Made by a program: the position numbers and the translations under genes. A DNA stretch of 64,000 nucleotides from Alphaproteobacteria bacterium (GTDB taxonomy: Bacteria; Pseudomonadota; Alphaproteobacteria; RF32; CAG-239), in NCBI GenBank assembly GCA_900769705.1, contig CAAGHP010000002.1, forward strand, positions 23,843 through 87,842, in the 5' to 3' direction. The notes beneath the pieces were generated by a model. The model saw only the letters and a program-made list of their open reading frames with translations, did not search any database and was not told where the DNA came from. This document shows positions 8,483-17,245 of this stretch, piece by piece. The first letter of the stretch is position 1. Each line of letters opens with the position of its first letter.

Positions 8483-9646
8483 TTACACTTCTTTTACATC
8501 TATACACTTTTTTGCGGGATTGTATGAAATCGCCAATTTGCCGCGGCAGAGCTTTTGCGCATCGGCACCGAAAACCTCAAATCGCCAGCCTTGCATTGCC
8601 GGAGTGTTTTGCGGCTGATTTAAGATAATAAAGCGCAAATCGGCATCAGTAGCAATAAGCCGAGCCGAAACACCATGTTCTTGGCTTTTTATTTTCAGTA
8701 GCATCCGCAGCATTTCAAACAAGCTTTGCTCATGGTTTGGCACAGACACTTCTTTTTTACGGTCTTTACGGCAAAGCTCGGTCGGTATCGGATTTTGGCG
8801 CGCGACTTGCAAGGCTTCCAAAATTTCTGCGCCGAGCTTGCCTTTAATAACATCAGCTTTCAGGTTGCGAACCTGCTTCAAATCATCAAGCGTTTTGGGA
8901 AAAGTACTGGCAATGTTTAAAAGTACATCGTCTTTGATAATGCCTGAGCGCGGCGTGTCGCATTTTTGAGCTTTATTTTCACGCCATGCGGCCAAATATT
9001 TCAGCGCAGACAAAAAATGCTGGCTGTGCACATTGTGGCGAATGCGCATCCAAGCGTCATCTGGATTGACATGATAGCAATGCTCGTCGCAGAGCGCCGC
9101 CGTTTCTTCATCTATCCAGTGCAGGCGGCCTGTTTCTTCCATTTTTTGACGCAGATATTTGTAGCAATCAACCAAATAGGTTACGTCATGCAAAGCATAA
9201 ACAAGCTGATTTTCATCAAGCGGACGAATGCTCCAATCCGTCAGGCGGCAGGATTTATCCAGCTCTACGCCGGTAATGGCCTGCACTAAGTTGCCATAAC
9301 CAATGTTGTCGGCAAAGCCGCAGACCATGGCGGCAATTTGCGTATCAAAAACATTGGCCGGAATTTTACCGGTAAGATTATAAAAAATTTCTATATCTTG
9401 ACGGCCGGCATGAAAAACCTTGACAATATTCTGATTATTCAAAATCGCAAAAAAAGGACTTAAATCCATGTCTTTTGCCAACGGATCGACAATTGCGGCG
9501 CCGCCGTCATAGCCAAGCTGCAAAAGACAAAGCCTTGGGTAATATGTGCGTTCACGAATAAATTCCGAGTCGATGGTTATAAAAGATTTTGTGCTTAATT
9601 CCTGGCAAAATTGCTCTAATTTTTCGGTTGTATTTATTAAATTCAT
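8483..9646 (-). CDS. rnd: ribonuclease D
   Basis: 3'-5' exoribonuclease that trims tRNA 3' ends. The DEDDy exonuclease domain shows ITIDSEF (Asp-Glu), FHAGRQDIEIF and the final Tyr-x3-Asp region YALHDVTYLVD within the first ~170 residues. An HRDC-type helical domain follows around residues 205-280 and a second C-terminal region to 387. The start at 9646 is chosen because GGAG lies 9 bases upstream; an in-frame ATG 7 codons earlier has no such site. It is divergent from aspS and convergent with the pheA pair. Confidence 0.92.
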   Translation of the reverse strand: MNLINTTEKLEQFCQELSTKSFITIDSEFIRERTYYPRLCLLQLGYDGGAAIVDPLAKDMDLSPFFAILNNQNIVKVFHAGRQDIEIFYNLTGKIPANVFDTQIAAMVCGFADNIGYGNLVQAITGVELDKSCRLTDWSIRPLDENQLVYALHDVTYLVDCYKYLRQKMEETGRLHWIDEETAALCDEHCYHVNPDDAWMRIRHNVHSQHFLSALKYLAAWRENKAQKCDTPRSGIIKDDVLLNIASTFPKTLDDLKQVRNLKADVIKGKLGAEILEALQVARQNPIPTELCRKDRKKEVSVPNHEQSLFEMLRMLLKIKSQEHGVSARLIATDADLRFIILNQPQNTPAMQGWRFEVFGADAQKLCRGKLAISYNPAKKCIDVKEV

Positions 9647-9768
9647 TATTATTTCTCCATAATACACAGAATAGCGCCGATTGCTTAAGATTTTTTTAAT
9701 TTGTGATTGATTTTATTTTTATTTAGTTTTAAAACAATAGCAGTTTTAATAAATTTTAAGAGGATATA

Positions 9769-11526
9769 ATGAACGAATATCGGACGCATACATGCGGACA
9801 GCTCAGAGCCGCCGATGTCGGACAACACGTTAAATTGGCCGGCTGGATTCATCGTAAACGCAACCTCGGCAATTTGTGCTTTGTGGATTTGCGCGACCAT
9901 TATGGAATTACGCAATGTGTTTTTGACAGCTCATCTGATTTGTTTGAAAAAATTAAAGACACCAGAGTTGAGAGCGTTGTTGGTATAGAAGGCGAAGTTG
10001 TGGCGCGTGAGAGCGTAAACAAAAATATGCCGACCGGCGATATAGAAATCAAAGTTTCGGCTGTGGAAATTTATTCTGAAGCCGATGTCTTGCCGATTCA
10101 GGTTTTCGGCGAGGGTGATGAACCGGAAGAAATGCGCTTGAAATATCGTTTTTTGGATTTGCGCCGCGAACGTATTCACAACAATATTTTACTGCGCTGC
10201 AAGGTGATTGCCGAAATGCGCCGCTTGATGACAGAGCAGGGATTTAATGAATATCAAACTCCGATTTTGACAGCTTCTTCTCCGGAAGGTGCACGTGACT
10301 TTTTGGTCCCGTCACGTTTAAATCCGGGTAAGTTTTATGCTTTGCCGCAAGCTCCGCAGCAGTTTAAACAGCTGCTGATGGTTTCGGGTTTTGACCGCTA
10401 TTTCCAAATTGCGCCGTGTTTTCGTGATGAAGACCCGCGTGCCGACCGTTCTCCGGGTGAATTCTATCAGCTGGATATGGAAATGTCTTTTGTTACGCAA
10501 GAAGACGTGTTCAAGGTTATTGAAACCACAATGGGCGGCATTTTTAATAAGTTTGCCAACGGGCGTACCGTTACGCAAGCTCCGTTCCCGAGAATTGCTT
10601 TCCGCGACGCTATGCTGAAATATGGCAGCGACAAGCCGGATTTGCGCAATCCTCTGTTTATTGTGGACGCTACTCCGTTCTTTAATAATTCAGGTTTTGG
10701 CGTTTATGATGCTAAGGTGGCTAATGGTGAGCAAATCCGCGCCATCAAAGCTCCGGCTGCCGGCAACAAGCCTCGTTCTTTCTTTGATAAACTTGATGGT
10801 TATGCCAAAGAAGAAGGTTTTGGCGGCATGGCTTATGTAGCTTTGTCTGACAACGGCTCTAAAGGTATTGCCAAGTATTTCTCTGAAGAAAAAATGAACG
10901 AACTCAAAGCTTTGTTCGATGTTAAAGACGGCGATGCAGTTCTGTTTATGGGCGGTCCGGCTAAAACAATCAACAAGTTTGCCGGAAAAGTCCGCAATAA
11001 ATTGGGAGAAGAACTTGATTTGTTTGAAAAAAATACATTCAAACTGTGCTGGGTAGTTGATTTTCCGTTTTATGAAGAAAATGAAGAAACCGGCGCTATT
11101 GAGTTTTCTCACAATCCGTTCTCTATGCCTCAGGGCGGCTTGGATGCTTTGAACAACAAAGATCCGCTGGATATTTTGGCTTATCAATATGACTTGGTTT
11201 GCAATGGGGTGGAACTTGCTTCTGGCGCCGTACGCAACCACGTTCCGGAAATTATGTACCGTGCGTTTGAAATTGCCGGTTATGACCGTAGTGTTGTCGA
11301 TAACAAATTCGGTGGCATGATTAGCGCGTTCAAGTATGGTGCTCCTCCGCACGCGGGCTGCGCTCCTGGTATTGACCGTACGGTTATGCTGCTTTTGGAC
11401 GAGCCGATTATTCGCGATGTAATCTTGTTCCCGCTGAACGGTAAGGCTCAGGATTTGATGATGCAAGCGCCGAATACTGTTACGGAACAGCAGTTAAAAG
11501 AGCTGCATATTCAAATTAAAGAATAA
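9769..11526 (+). CDS. aspS: aspartyl-tRNA synthetase
   Basis: Class II synthetase of 585 residues. It has the N-terminal OB-fold anticodon domain (residues ~1-110), motif 2 FRDEDPRADRSPGEFYQLD with the proline/glycine insertion seen in alphaproteobacterial enzymes, a bacterial GAD insertion domain around residues 280-410, and motif 3 GIDRTVMLL. With gatCAB in the same window it may be non-discriminating, charging tRNA-Asn for later amidation; this is inference. ATG is preceded by AAGAGGATATA. It is divergent from rnd. Confidence 0.95.
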   Translation: MNEYRTHTCGQLRAADVGQHVKLAGWIHRKRNLGNLCFVDLRDHYGITQCVFDSSSDLFEKIKDTRVESVVGIEGEVVARESVNKNMPTGDIEIKVSAVEIYSEADVLPIQVFGEGDEPEEMRLKYRFLDLRRERIHNNILLRCKVIAEMRRLMTEQGFNEYQTPILTASSPEGARDFLVPSRLNPGKFYALPQAPQQFKQLLMVSGFDRYFQIAPCFRDEDPRADRSPGEFYQLDMEMSFVTQEDVFKVIETTMGGIFNKFANGRTVTQAPFPRIAFRDAMLKYGSDKPDLRNPLFIVDATPFFNNSGFGVYDAKVANGEQIRAIKAPAAGNKPRSFFDKLDGYAKEEGFGGMAYVALSDNGSKGIAKYFSEEKMNELKALFDVKDGDAVLFMGGPAKTINKFAGKVRNKLGEELDLFEKNTFKLCWVVDFPFYEENEETGAIEFSHNPFSMPQGGLDALNNKDPLDILAYQYDLVCNGVELASGAVRNHVPEIMYRAFEIAGYDRSVVDNKFGGMISAFKYGAPPHAGCAPGIDRTVMLLLDEPIIRDVILFPLNGKAQDLMMQAPNTVTEQQLKELHIQIKE

Positions 11527-11530
11527 TCAC

Positions 11531-11562
11531 AAAGGCTCTGCTGTGTAATCGGCGGAGCCTTT
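11531..11562 (+). terminator. hairpin after aspS
   Basis: AAAGGCTC pairs perfectly with GAGCCTTT across a 16-nt loop. Only an AT-rich tract follows, so it may be a weak terminator. Confidence 0.55.
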
Positions 11563-11622
11563 AATAAATTTATAAATCCGGTTAAACTAAACCATGTTTT
11601 GATTTTAGGGAGTTTAGATATT

Positions 11623-12759
11623 ATGAACAGATATTTGTTATTGACCTGCGCTATGTTATTGGCAATTCCGGCGTATGCCTCTACCGATAAGCTGATAGAA
11701 AATGTTAAAAACAAAAACCTGAAAGCAGTTGAAGCTTTGTTGAACAGCGGCGAAGATGTCAACGGTACCAATGCTCAGGGAAATACGGCTTTGCACTATG
11801 CAGTGGCAACTAACAACGCCGATATGGTAAAGCTACTGTTACAACACAATGCGGATATGAATGCGCAAAATACAAAAGGCTGGTCGCCGCTTTCGATTGC
11901 TGAAAAGAAAAATGTGGGCAATATCTATGATATTTTAGAAGCAAAACAAGCTAAAAATAAAGCTGAAGTTAAGGCGGCAGAGGAAAAAGCAGCTAAAGAA
12001 AAAGCTGATGCAGAAGCAAAAGCTAAAGCCGCGGCAGAACAGGCAACCCGCAAAAAAGCTGAAGCAGAAGCAAAAATGGCAGCAGAAAAAGAGGCTTTGC
12101 GCGCAAAAGAAGAAGCAGTCAGATTAGAGGCGGAAAAACAAGCTGCAGCTTTAAAAGAACAAGCAAAAAAAGCTGCGGCCGAGGCAGTTGCAAAAGCCGA
12201 ACAGAAAAAAGCTGAGCTGGCAGCTAAACAAGCTGAAACAGAAGCAGCTGCTAAAGAAAAGGCACTAAAATTACAAAAAGCTCAAGCTAGCGCCGCAGCA
12301 GCTAAACAATTGACAGAACCAAAAGCCGAAGTTAAGAAAAATGTCGTAAAACCGGCTGTAAATACTATTATTCCACTGCAGAAAAATACAAATAAAAACA
12401 AAATGAAAAATAAAGATGTTAAACTAAAAAATAAAAAAATTAAGCAGGCTTTCAAAGCTTCGCCGTTATCGGCAAAAATAAGTCAAGGCGATGAAGAAGT
12501 TGTTTATTGCCTGCAATATTTAGGTTTACAGGGCGAGCAAAAAAATATGACAGTGGCTGCAGGTTATTATGCCGTGGAAACAGGTGTCAGCAAAGCTCGT
12601 CATGATGTGGCTGCGGCCGAAGCTCAAAAGTATTATGAAAACGCTTCGGAAGCCGATATAAAGGCGAGGGCAGATTTGTGCGGAAAATATATTACGCCGA
12701 AACAAGCTGCTAAACAAAATCAAATTATCCGTAATTTGAATAAAGCTATCGGGTTCTAA
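11623..12759 (+). CDS. secreted ankyrin-repeat protein with TolA-like coiled coil
   Basis: A 378-residue protein starting with a signal peptide (MNRYLLLTCAMLLAIPAYA, cleavage after AYA). Residues ~20-105 hold ankyrin repeats (NTALHYAVATNNADMVKLLL; GWSPLSIAEKKN). Residues ~110-245 are almost entirely Ala/Lys/Glu, a long charged helix like the TolA central domain. A C-terminal domain of ~95 residues has two cysteines. The start at 11623 follows GGGAG; an upstream in-frame ATG would hide the signal peptide. The layout suggests a periplasm-spanning interaction protein; its partner is unknown. Confidence 0.82.
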   Translation: MNRYLLLTCAMLLAIPAYASTDKLIENVKNKNLKAVEALLNSGEDVNGTNAQGNTALHYAVATNNADMVKLLLQHNADMNAQNTKGWSPLSIAEKKNVGNIYDILEAKQAKNKAEVKAAEEKAAKEKADAEAKAKAAAEQATRKKAEAEAKMAAEKEALRAKEEAVRLEAEKQAAALKEQAKKAAAEAVAKAEQKKAELAAKQAETEAAAKEKALKLQKAQASAAAAKQLTEPKAEVKKNVVKPAVNTIIPLQKNTNKNKMKNKDVKLKNKKIKQAFKASPLSAKISQGDEEVVYCLQYLGLQGEQKNMTVAAGYYAVETGVSKARHDVAAAEAQKYYENASEADIKARADLCGKYITPKQAAKQNQIIRNLNKAIGF

Positions 12760-12785
12760 AATACATAAAATCAAACAGTTAAACT

Positions 12786-12813
12786 ATAAAACCGCCGGTT
12801 ATGGCGGTTTTAT
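12786..12813. terminator. bidirectional terminator between the ankyrin gene and ugd
   Basis: A perfect 11-bp stem (ATAAAACCGCC / GGCGGTTTTAT) with a 6-nt loop lies between convergent genes. Confidence 0.85.
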
Positions 12814-12832
12814 AATTGCTTTCAAATTTTGA

Positions 12833-14140
12833 CTAATTACATTTTTTGCCGATACATTGATATTCAAAGCCTAAATTTTCGGCAGTGCGGGCATTTAACA
12901 TATTACGCAAGTCCAAGATTTTTTTAGAGTGCATCAGCTGAGCTACAATGTTCAAATCGGCAGCGGCAAATTCTTTCCATTCGGTCAAAATAACCAAAAC
13001 ATCTGCATCTTTAACCGCTGAATACATATCATCGGCGTATGAAATTTTACTACCTAGTATTTGGCAGGCTGTACCCATGGCTTTGGGATCGTAGGCCGTA
13101 ATATCGGTTTTGGCCCGCAGAAGCTCGCCGATGATATCCATAGCCGGACTTTGACGGCAATCGTCGGTACCGTTTTTAAAAGCCAATCCCCAAACGGCGA
13201 TTTTCGGATGTTTGACATCTTTAACACTTTTAAGCACACGTTCTGCCATTTGTTGTTTACGCTTATTGTTGCCGGCAATAGTGGTCTCTATCAGTTCAAT
13301 CGGCGTATCTACCAATCGCGCCATATAGGCCATAGCCATGGTGTCTTTAGGAAAACAGCTGCCGCCGAAACCGATTCCGGCATTTAGAAAGCGGTTGCCG
13401 ATACGGTTATCCAACCCCATTCCCTGCGCTACCTCATCAACATTGGCGCCGGATTTTTCGCAGAAATCGGCAATTTCGTTAATATAGTGAATTTTCATGG
13501 CTAAAAACGCATTTGACGCGTACTTTATGGTTTCGCTGGAACGGCGGGATACAAACAGCATTTTTGTTTTTTCGGCAAAAGGCTGATACAATTCGCGAAT
13601 AACTTTTTCGGCCTTCTCAGCGTTTGTTCCCACAATAATCCTGTCCGGATTGAAAAAGTCGTGAATTGCAAAACCCTCGCGCAAAAATTCCGGCAGAGAA
13701 ATCACATCAAAGCGGGCAGTTGGATTTTTGCTGCGGATAAGCTGCTCTATATTGTCGCCGGTGCCGACCGGTACGGTTGATTTTGTAGCAATAACCGTGT
13801 AGTCGGTCAAATATTCGGCTAATTCGGTTGCGGCGGCATAAATATATTTCAAATCAGCTTCATGCGTTACCGGATGCGGCGGGGTTCCGACGGCAATCAG
13901 CACAACATCGGCTCCTTCTATGGCTTTTTTCATGGAGGTGGTAAAGCTTAGGCGGCCGTTGGCGGTGTTTTTGGCAAACAGTTCCGCCAGTCCGTCTTCA
14001 AAAATCGTAAGCTGACCGGCTTTAAGCGCGTCTATTTTTTCTTTAATTTTATCCACGCAGACAACCGTATTGCCCAGTTCAGCCAAACCCACGCCCGTGG
14101 GCAGCCCCACATAACCTGTTCCGATAATACCGATTTTCAT
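12833..14140 (-). CDS. ugd: UDP-glucose 6-dehydrogenase
   Basis: Oxidises UDP-glucose to UDP-glucuronate with two NAD+, supplying precursors for surface polysaccharide. The 435-residue length is typical. It has a Rossmann start KIGIIGTGYVGLPTG, the central dimer helix, and the GFGGSCFPKD active-site loop with the catalytic Cys262. A second Rossmann-like UDP-binding domain starts near residue 305 (KIAVWGLAFKNGTDDCRQSP). No capsule or O-antigen cluster surrounds it. Confidence 0.95.
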   Translation of the reverse strand: MKIGIIGTGYVGLPTGVGLAELGNTVVCVDKIKEKIDALKAGQLTIFEDGLAELFAKNTANGRLSFTTSMKKAIEGADVVLIAVGTPPHPVTHEADLKYIYAAATELAEYLTDYTVIATKSTVPVGTGDNIEQLIRSKNPTARFDVISLPEFLREGFAIHDFFNPDRIIVGTNAEKAEKVIRELYQPFAEKTKMLFVSRRSSETIKYASNAFLAMKIHYINEIADFCEKSGANVDEVAQGMGLDNRIGNRFLNAGIGFGGSCFPKDTMAMAYMARLVDTPIELIETTIAGNNKRKQQMAERVLKSVKDVKHPKIAVWGLAFKNGTDDCRQSPAMDIIGELLRAKTDITAYDPKAMGTACQILGSKISYADDMYSAVKDADVLVILTEWKEFAAADLNIVAQLMHSKKILDLRNMLNARTAENLGFEYQCIGKKCN

Positions 14141-14218
14141 AGCAGCATCCTTTCATTTTTTTGCAATTATCAAACTTTCGGCAGGGCTTTGCAAGAATTA
14201 TTAGCGGTTTATACATAA

Positions 14219-14250
14219 TAAAAAAAAGAGGCCGTTTCCAGCCTCTTTTT
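14219..14250 (-). terminator. ldh terminator
   Basis: AAGAGGC (14226-14232) pairs with GCCTCTT (14241-14247), and the minus strand continues into a run of T (A-run at 14219-14227). It lies 20 bases after the ldh stop. A T-run on the other side could also serve plus-strand reads. Confidence 0.8.
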
Positions 14251-14269
14251 CTAAGCAAAATACCAAATT

Positions 14270-15217
14270 TTATTTATCGGCAATCATAGCCAAAGCTTTG
14301 TCGGTATATTCTTTCATGATTTCGGCGCTGGATTTTAATTTAGCGCGTTCTTCATCAGAAAGTTTTGGAGAAATAACGTGGAAAATACCTTTTTTGTTAA
14401 TAACTGTCGGCAAAGACAAACTTACGCCTTTAACGCCTTCAATATCATCATGATGTGAAGACACAGTTAAAATAGCATATTCGTTATTGTTAATAGCGCG
14501 GCAAATCTGTGTCAAAGCGCCGGCGATACCATAGAATGTGGCACCTTTGCCTTCAATAATTTTATAGGCAGCATTAACAACGCCGTCTTTGATTTCAGCT
14601 TTTTTAGCATCGTCCAAAACCTTATTTACGCTAGCTGCGTATTCATCCAAAGACAAAGTTCCTGCTTCGGCGTTAGACCAAATCAAAACTTCGCTGTCGC
14701 CGTGTTCGCCGATAACGTCTGCGTGAACGGATTTTGTGGAAACACCCAAATAAAAAGCCAGCAAGGTTCTAAAACGGGAGGTATCCAAAACCGTGCCGCT
14801 GCCGATAACGCGTTCTTTTGGAAAACCAGAAAGTTTGCGGGCAACTTCTGTCATAATGTCAGCCGGATTAGCGGTAATCAGCAAGATTGAATCCGGAGCG
14901 TATTTGGCAACCTGCGGAATAATGCTTTCAAAAATTTTAACATTGCGTCCCAAAAGGTCAATACGAGTTTCACCCGGTTTTTGATTTGCACCGGCGGTAA
15001 CGATAACAACTTCGCAGCCGTCCAAATCTTCATAAGTTCCGGCTTTTATTTTTCCGGCATGTCCAAATGGAGCGGCATGGGCAATATCCATAGCTTCAGC
15101 CTGAGCTTTTTTCTCATTCATATCAATCAATACAACTTTGTGGGCAACGCCTGTCATCATCAAAGAAAATGCAGCAGCACTTCCAACAGAACCGGCACCG
15201 ATAATACCAACTTTCAT
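14270..15217 (-). CDS. ldh: L-lactate dehydrogenase
   Basis: NAD-dependent 2-hydroxyacid dehydrogenase of 315 residues. GAGSVGSAAA is the NAD loop. Gln79 in GANQKPGETR sits at the specificity position where malate dehydrogenases have Arg, so lactate/pyruvate is the expected pair. Arg148 (DTSRFR) binds substrate and His172 (GEHGDSE) is the catalytic acid/base. It is probably the fermentative enzyme regenerating NAD+ from pyruvate. ATG follows GGAGATAAAAC. An upstream TTGCAA with an 18-bp spacer to TATATA may be the promoter. The alternative, an LDH-like malate dehydrogenase, is less likely given Gln79. Confidence 0.9.
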   Translation of the reverse strand: MKVGIIGAGSVGSAAAFSLMMTGVAHKVVLIDMNEKKAQAEAMDIAHAAPFGHAGKIKAGTYEDLDGCEVVIVTAGANQKPGETRIDLLGRNVKIFESIIPQVAKYAPDSILLITANPADIMTEVARKLSGFPKERVIGSGTVLDTSRFRTLLAFYLGVSTKSVHADVIGEHGDSEVLIWSNAEAGTLSLDEYAASVNKVLDDAKKAEIKDGVVNAAYKIIEGKGATFYGIAGALTQICRAINNNEYAILTVSSHHDDIEGVKGVSLSLPTVINKKGIFHVISPKLSDEERAKLKSSAEIMKEYTDKALAMIADK

Positions 15218-15336
15218 GTTTTATCTCCAATTAAAAATATGTTCAAAAATTCATTTACTTATATAGATATCTTTATGGTTAAATTGCAATACCTTTTTTG
15301 AATTTTTTGCAATTTTTTTTACATAAAAAAACAGGG

Positions 15337-15365
15337 TTGACAGTTTAAGCGAAAGTTTATATAGA
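15337..15365 (+). promoter_or_regulatory. promoter of ybaK
   Basis: TTGACA at 15337-15342 and TATAGA at 15360-15365 (17-bp spacer). The predicted start of transcription falls at or next to the first possible ATG (15372). Confidence 0.5.
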
Positions 15366-15371
15366 AAAATT

Positions 15372-15869
15372 ATGAAAAATGTAGAGAAAATGATAAAAAC
15401 TAACGCTATGCGGATTGTGGAAACTGCCAAAATTCCGTATAAGGTGTATGAATATGAGGTGACCGACGGTGTTGACGCCAAAAGTGTGGCGCAATATTTG
15501 CAAAAGCCGGAAGAGCAGGTGTTTAAAACTTTGGTGACGCAAGCGCCAAACGACCAGCACGGTTTTGAACATTTTGTTTTTGTGATTCCGGCAAACGCCG
15601 AACTCAGCGTTAAAAAAGCCGCTCATGCCGCCGGTGTAAAAAATTTGGAAATGCTGCCGCTGAAAAAACTTTTGCCGCTGACCGGCTATGTGCATGGCGG
15701 TTGCTCTCCGTTGGGAATGAAAAAACAATTTCCGGTTTTTATTGATGAAACGGCAATTTTATTTGACACATTTTGCCTTTCGGGCGGAAAAATCGGTGTG
15801 ACATTGGAGCTGAACGCCGAAGCTTTGGCCGCGGCAATCGGAGCAAAATTTGCAGATTTAACGCTGTAA
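15372..15869 (+). CDS. ybaK: YbaK/EbsC-family aminoacyl-tRNA deacylase
   Basis: A 165-residue editing domain. In the YbaK family it hydrolyses mischarged Cys-tRNA(Pro) in trans. It shows DAKSVAQYL, a conserved QVFKTLV block (Lys of the active site), and GYVHGGCSPLGMKK, a YbaK signature. There is no clear Shine-Dalgarno at 15372, and the promoter would make this start nearly leaderless. The ATG at 15390 (MIKTNAMRIVE, resembling the usual family N-terminus) is an alternative. It is followed 15 bases later by the repeat-protein gene. Confidence 0.88.
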   Translation: MKNVEKMIKTNAMRIVETAKIPYKVYEYEVTDGVDAKSVAQYLQKPEEQVFKTLVTQAPNDQHGFEHFVFVIPANAELSVKKAAHAAGVKNLEMLPLKKLLPLTGYVHGGCSPLGMKKQFPVFIDETAILFDTFCLSGGKIGVTLELNAEALAAAIGAKFADLTL

Positions 15870-15884
15870 ATAAGGAGTAAGAAA

Positions 15885-16319
15885 ATGAAATATTTATTGA
15901 TGGCTTGTTTATTACTGCCACTATCGGCGCAGGCATTTTGTTTGGGTGAGGTAAGTTCTTCAAGAGAAAACGGCTTGGGCGATACAGAATATCGCGACAG
16001 TAGCGGGCGTTTGCTTGGAACTTCACGCCAAAACGGACTAGGCGAAACCGAATATCGTGATAACAGCGGACGTTTGATAGGTACTTCCAGAGAAAACAGC
16101 TTAGGCGACACAGAATACCGTAGCAGCAACGGCACGCTGGCCGGAACCTCGCACCAAAACAGTTTGGGAGATACAGAATATCGCAGCAACAGCGGCATGC
16201 TGATGGGAACGGCTCACAAAAACAGCCTCGGCGACACTGAGTATCGTGACAATATCGGACAGCTGAAGGAAACATCTCATAAAAACGGTTTGGGCGAAAC
16301 AATCTATTATAATTACTAG
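15885..16319 (+). CDS. secreted protein of tandem 21-residue repeats
   Basis: Unrecognised 144-residue protein. A signal peptide (MKYLLMACLLLPLSAQA) is followed by five complete 21-residue repeats, residues 26-130, and a partial sixth. The pattern is S-[RH]-x-N-[GS]-L-G-[DE]-T-E-Y-R-[DS]-x-x-G-x-L-x-G-T. The regular Tyr/Gly spacing suggests a beta-rich repeat, perhaps a solenoid or hairpin stack. Codons differ between copies, so the repeats are old or under selection at the protein level. ATG follows AAGGAG, 15 bases after ybaK. Function unknown; probably periplasmic or surface. Confidence 0.82.
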   Translation: MKYLLMACLLLPLSAQAFCLGEVSSSRENGLGDTEYRDSSGRLLGTSRQNGLGETEYRDNSGRLIGTSRENSLGDTEYRSSNGTLAGTSHQNSLGDTEYRSNSGMLMGTAHKNSLGDTEYRDNIGQLKETSHKNGLGETIYYNY

Positions 16320-16330
16320 GAGAATTTTTG

Positions 16331-16798
16331 ATGAACGAAATTTTACGTTTGGCTATGGAACAGGCGCGCAAGACCATGAATGAAAATATCGGCGGTCCGT
16401 TCGGGGCTGCTGTGATTGCTGAAAACGGTGAAATTTTGGCCGTTACTTCAAACTCTGTTTTACGTGACAACGACCCAACAGCTCACGCCGAAGTCAACGC
16501 CATCCGCGCGGCCTGTAAAAAAATCGGCAGCTATGATTTAAGCGGCTGCGTCTTATACACCACGGCTTATCCTTGCCCGATGTGTTTATCAGCCATTATC
16601 TGGGCGAATATCAAAAAAGTATATTTCGGCTGCCGTCCCGAAGATGCCGAACATATTGGTTTTAGAGACGATTTTATTTATCGTTTTATAGAGGCTAAAT
16701 GCCGCGACAAATCGGTGCTGGATATGGCGGAATTGGATAGGACGGATTGCTTGAAACTGTTTGAAGAATATCAGAAAAAAGCCAAAACTATTTATTAG
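16331..16798 (+). CDS. guaD: guanine deaminase (cytidine deaminase fold)
   Basis: Zinc deaminase of 155 residues. The HAEVNAI motif (zinc ligand His plus catalytic Glu) and PCPMC (two zinc Cys) are intact. The overall length, DPTAHAEV, SGCVLYTTAYPCPMCLSAI and the FIYRFI...IY tail match Bacillus GuaD-type enzymes, which deaminate guanine to xanthine, better than tRNA deaminase TadA. ATG follows AGGAG, 12 bases after the repeat-protein gene. Its last 11 bases overlap a tatC-like remnant on the other strand. Confidence 0.85.
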   Translation: MNEILRLAMEQARKTMNENIGGPFGAAVIAENGEILAVTSNSVLRDNDPTAHAEVNAIRAACKKIGSYDLSGCVLYTTAYPCPMCLSAIIWANIKKVYFGCRPEDAEHIGFRDDFIYRFIEAKCRDKSVLDMAELDRTDCLKLFEEYQKKAKTIY

Positions 16799-16985
16799 TT
16801 TGTTTCTTTTTTTTACCAAAAAATAACCCGATTTCAAAAAGCAAATAAGTAGGTGCAGTCAGCAGTAACTGACTGACGATGTCCGGCGGAGTTAAGATGC
16901 CGGAAACTAACAAGATTCCGACAAAAATATAAGAACGCTTGCTTTTCATCCGCCCGTTATTTTCAGCGGGTTTTATTTTAGGTAT
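16788..16985 (-). pseudogene. tatC: 3' remnant of tatC (Sec-independent translocase subunit)
   Basis: Read on the minus strand, 16949-16788 translates to 53 residues beginning MKSKRSYIFVG and continuing with LTPPDIVSQLLL, TAPTYLLFEIGLFF and a Lys-rich tail. This is the last part of TatC: the LTPPD...SQ motif and final transmembrane helix are diagnostic. The frame stays open upstream only to about 16985, then hits a stop, so ~200 N-terminal residues are missing. It is too short to function. Whether an intact tatC exists elsewhere cannot be seen. The break lies next to the start of a broken pilin gene. Confidence 0.8.
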
Positions 16986-16988
16986 TTA

Positions 16989-17245
16989 ATGAGGTTTGGA
17001 AATATGAATAAAAATGTTGAAAACTGGCAGTGCAGCGGTCGTTCAATGATAGAAATGCTTGGATTGTGGCGCTTAATGAAAATACAGGCTCAAACCGCCA
17101 TTATGTCTGCGGCAAAGCTTCTACAGAATATTATTACATTCATATTGGCTGCAAACCTTATAATTGGAGCGAAATCGCAAAAAAATGTTCAGTTTGTGCA
17201 ACGCAAATATGTGATATAAAATTTCTTCTCAACAACAATGGCTAA
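16989..17245 (+). pseudogene. broken type IV pilin-like gene (internal deletion and frameshift)
   Basis: A start near 16989 or 17004 reads MNKNVENWQCSGRSMIEMLG. This is the prepilin-peptidase region (G then hydrophobic start with Glu) of the GRSMIEMLGVLAIIGVL pilins of these bacteria. The hydrophobic helix that should follow is absent. In another frame the sequence continues as a pilin-like C-terminal part with paired cysteines (YVCGKASTEYYYIHIGCKPY... CSVC) and stops at 17245. A deletion joining both ends out of frame explains this. It is followed tail to tail by merR. Confidence 0.7.

Noticed and set aside
14270..15217. Malate dehydrogenase
   Set aside because: Gln at the specificity position (GANQKPGETR) favours lactate dehydrogenase; malate enzymes carry Arg there.
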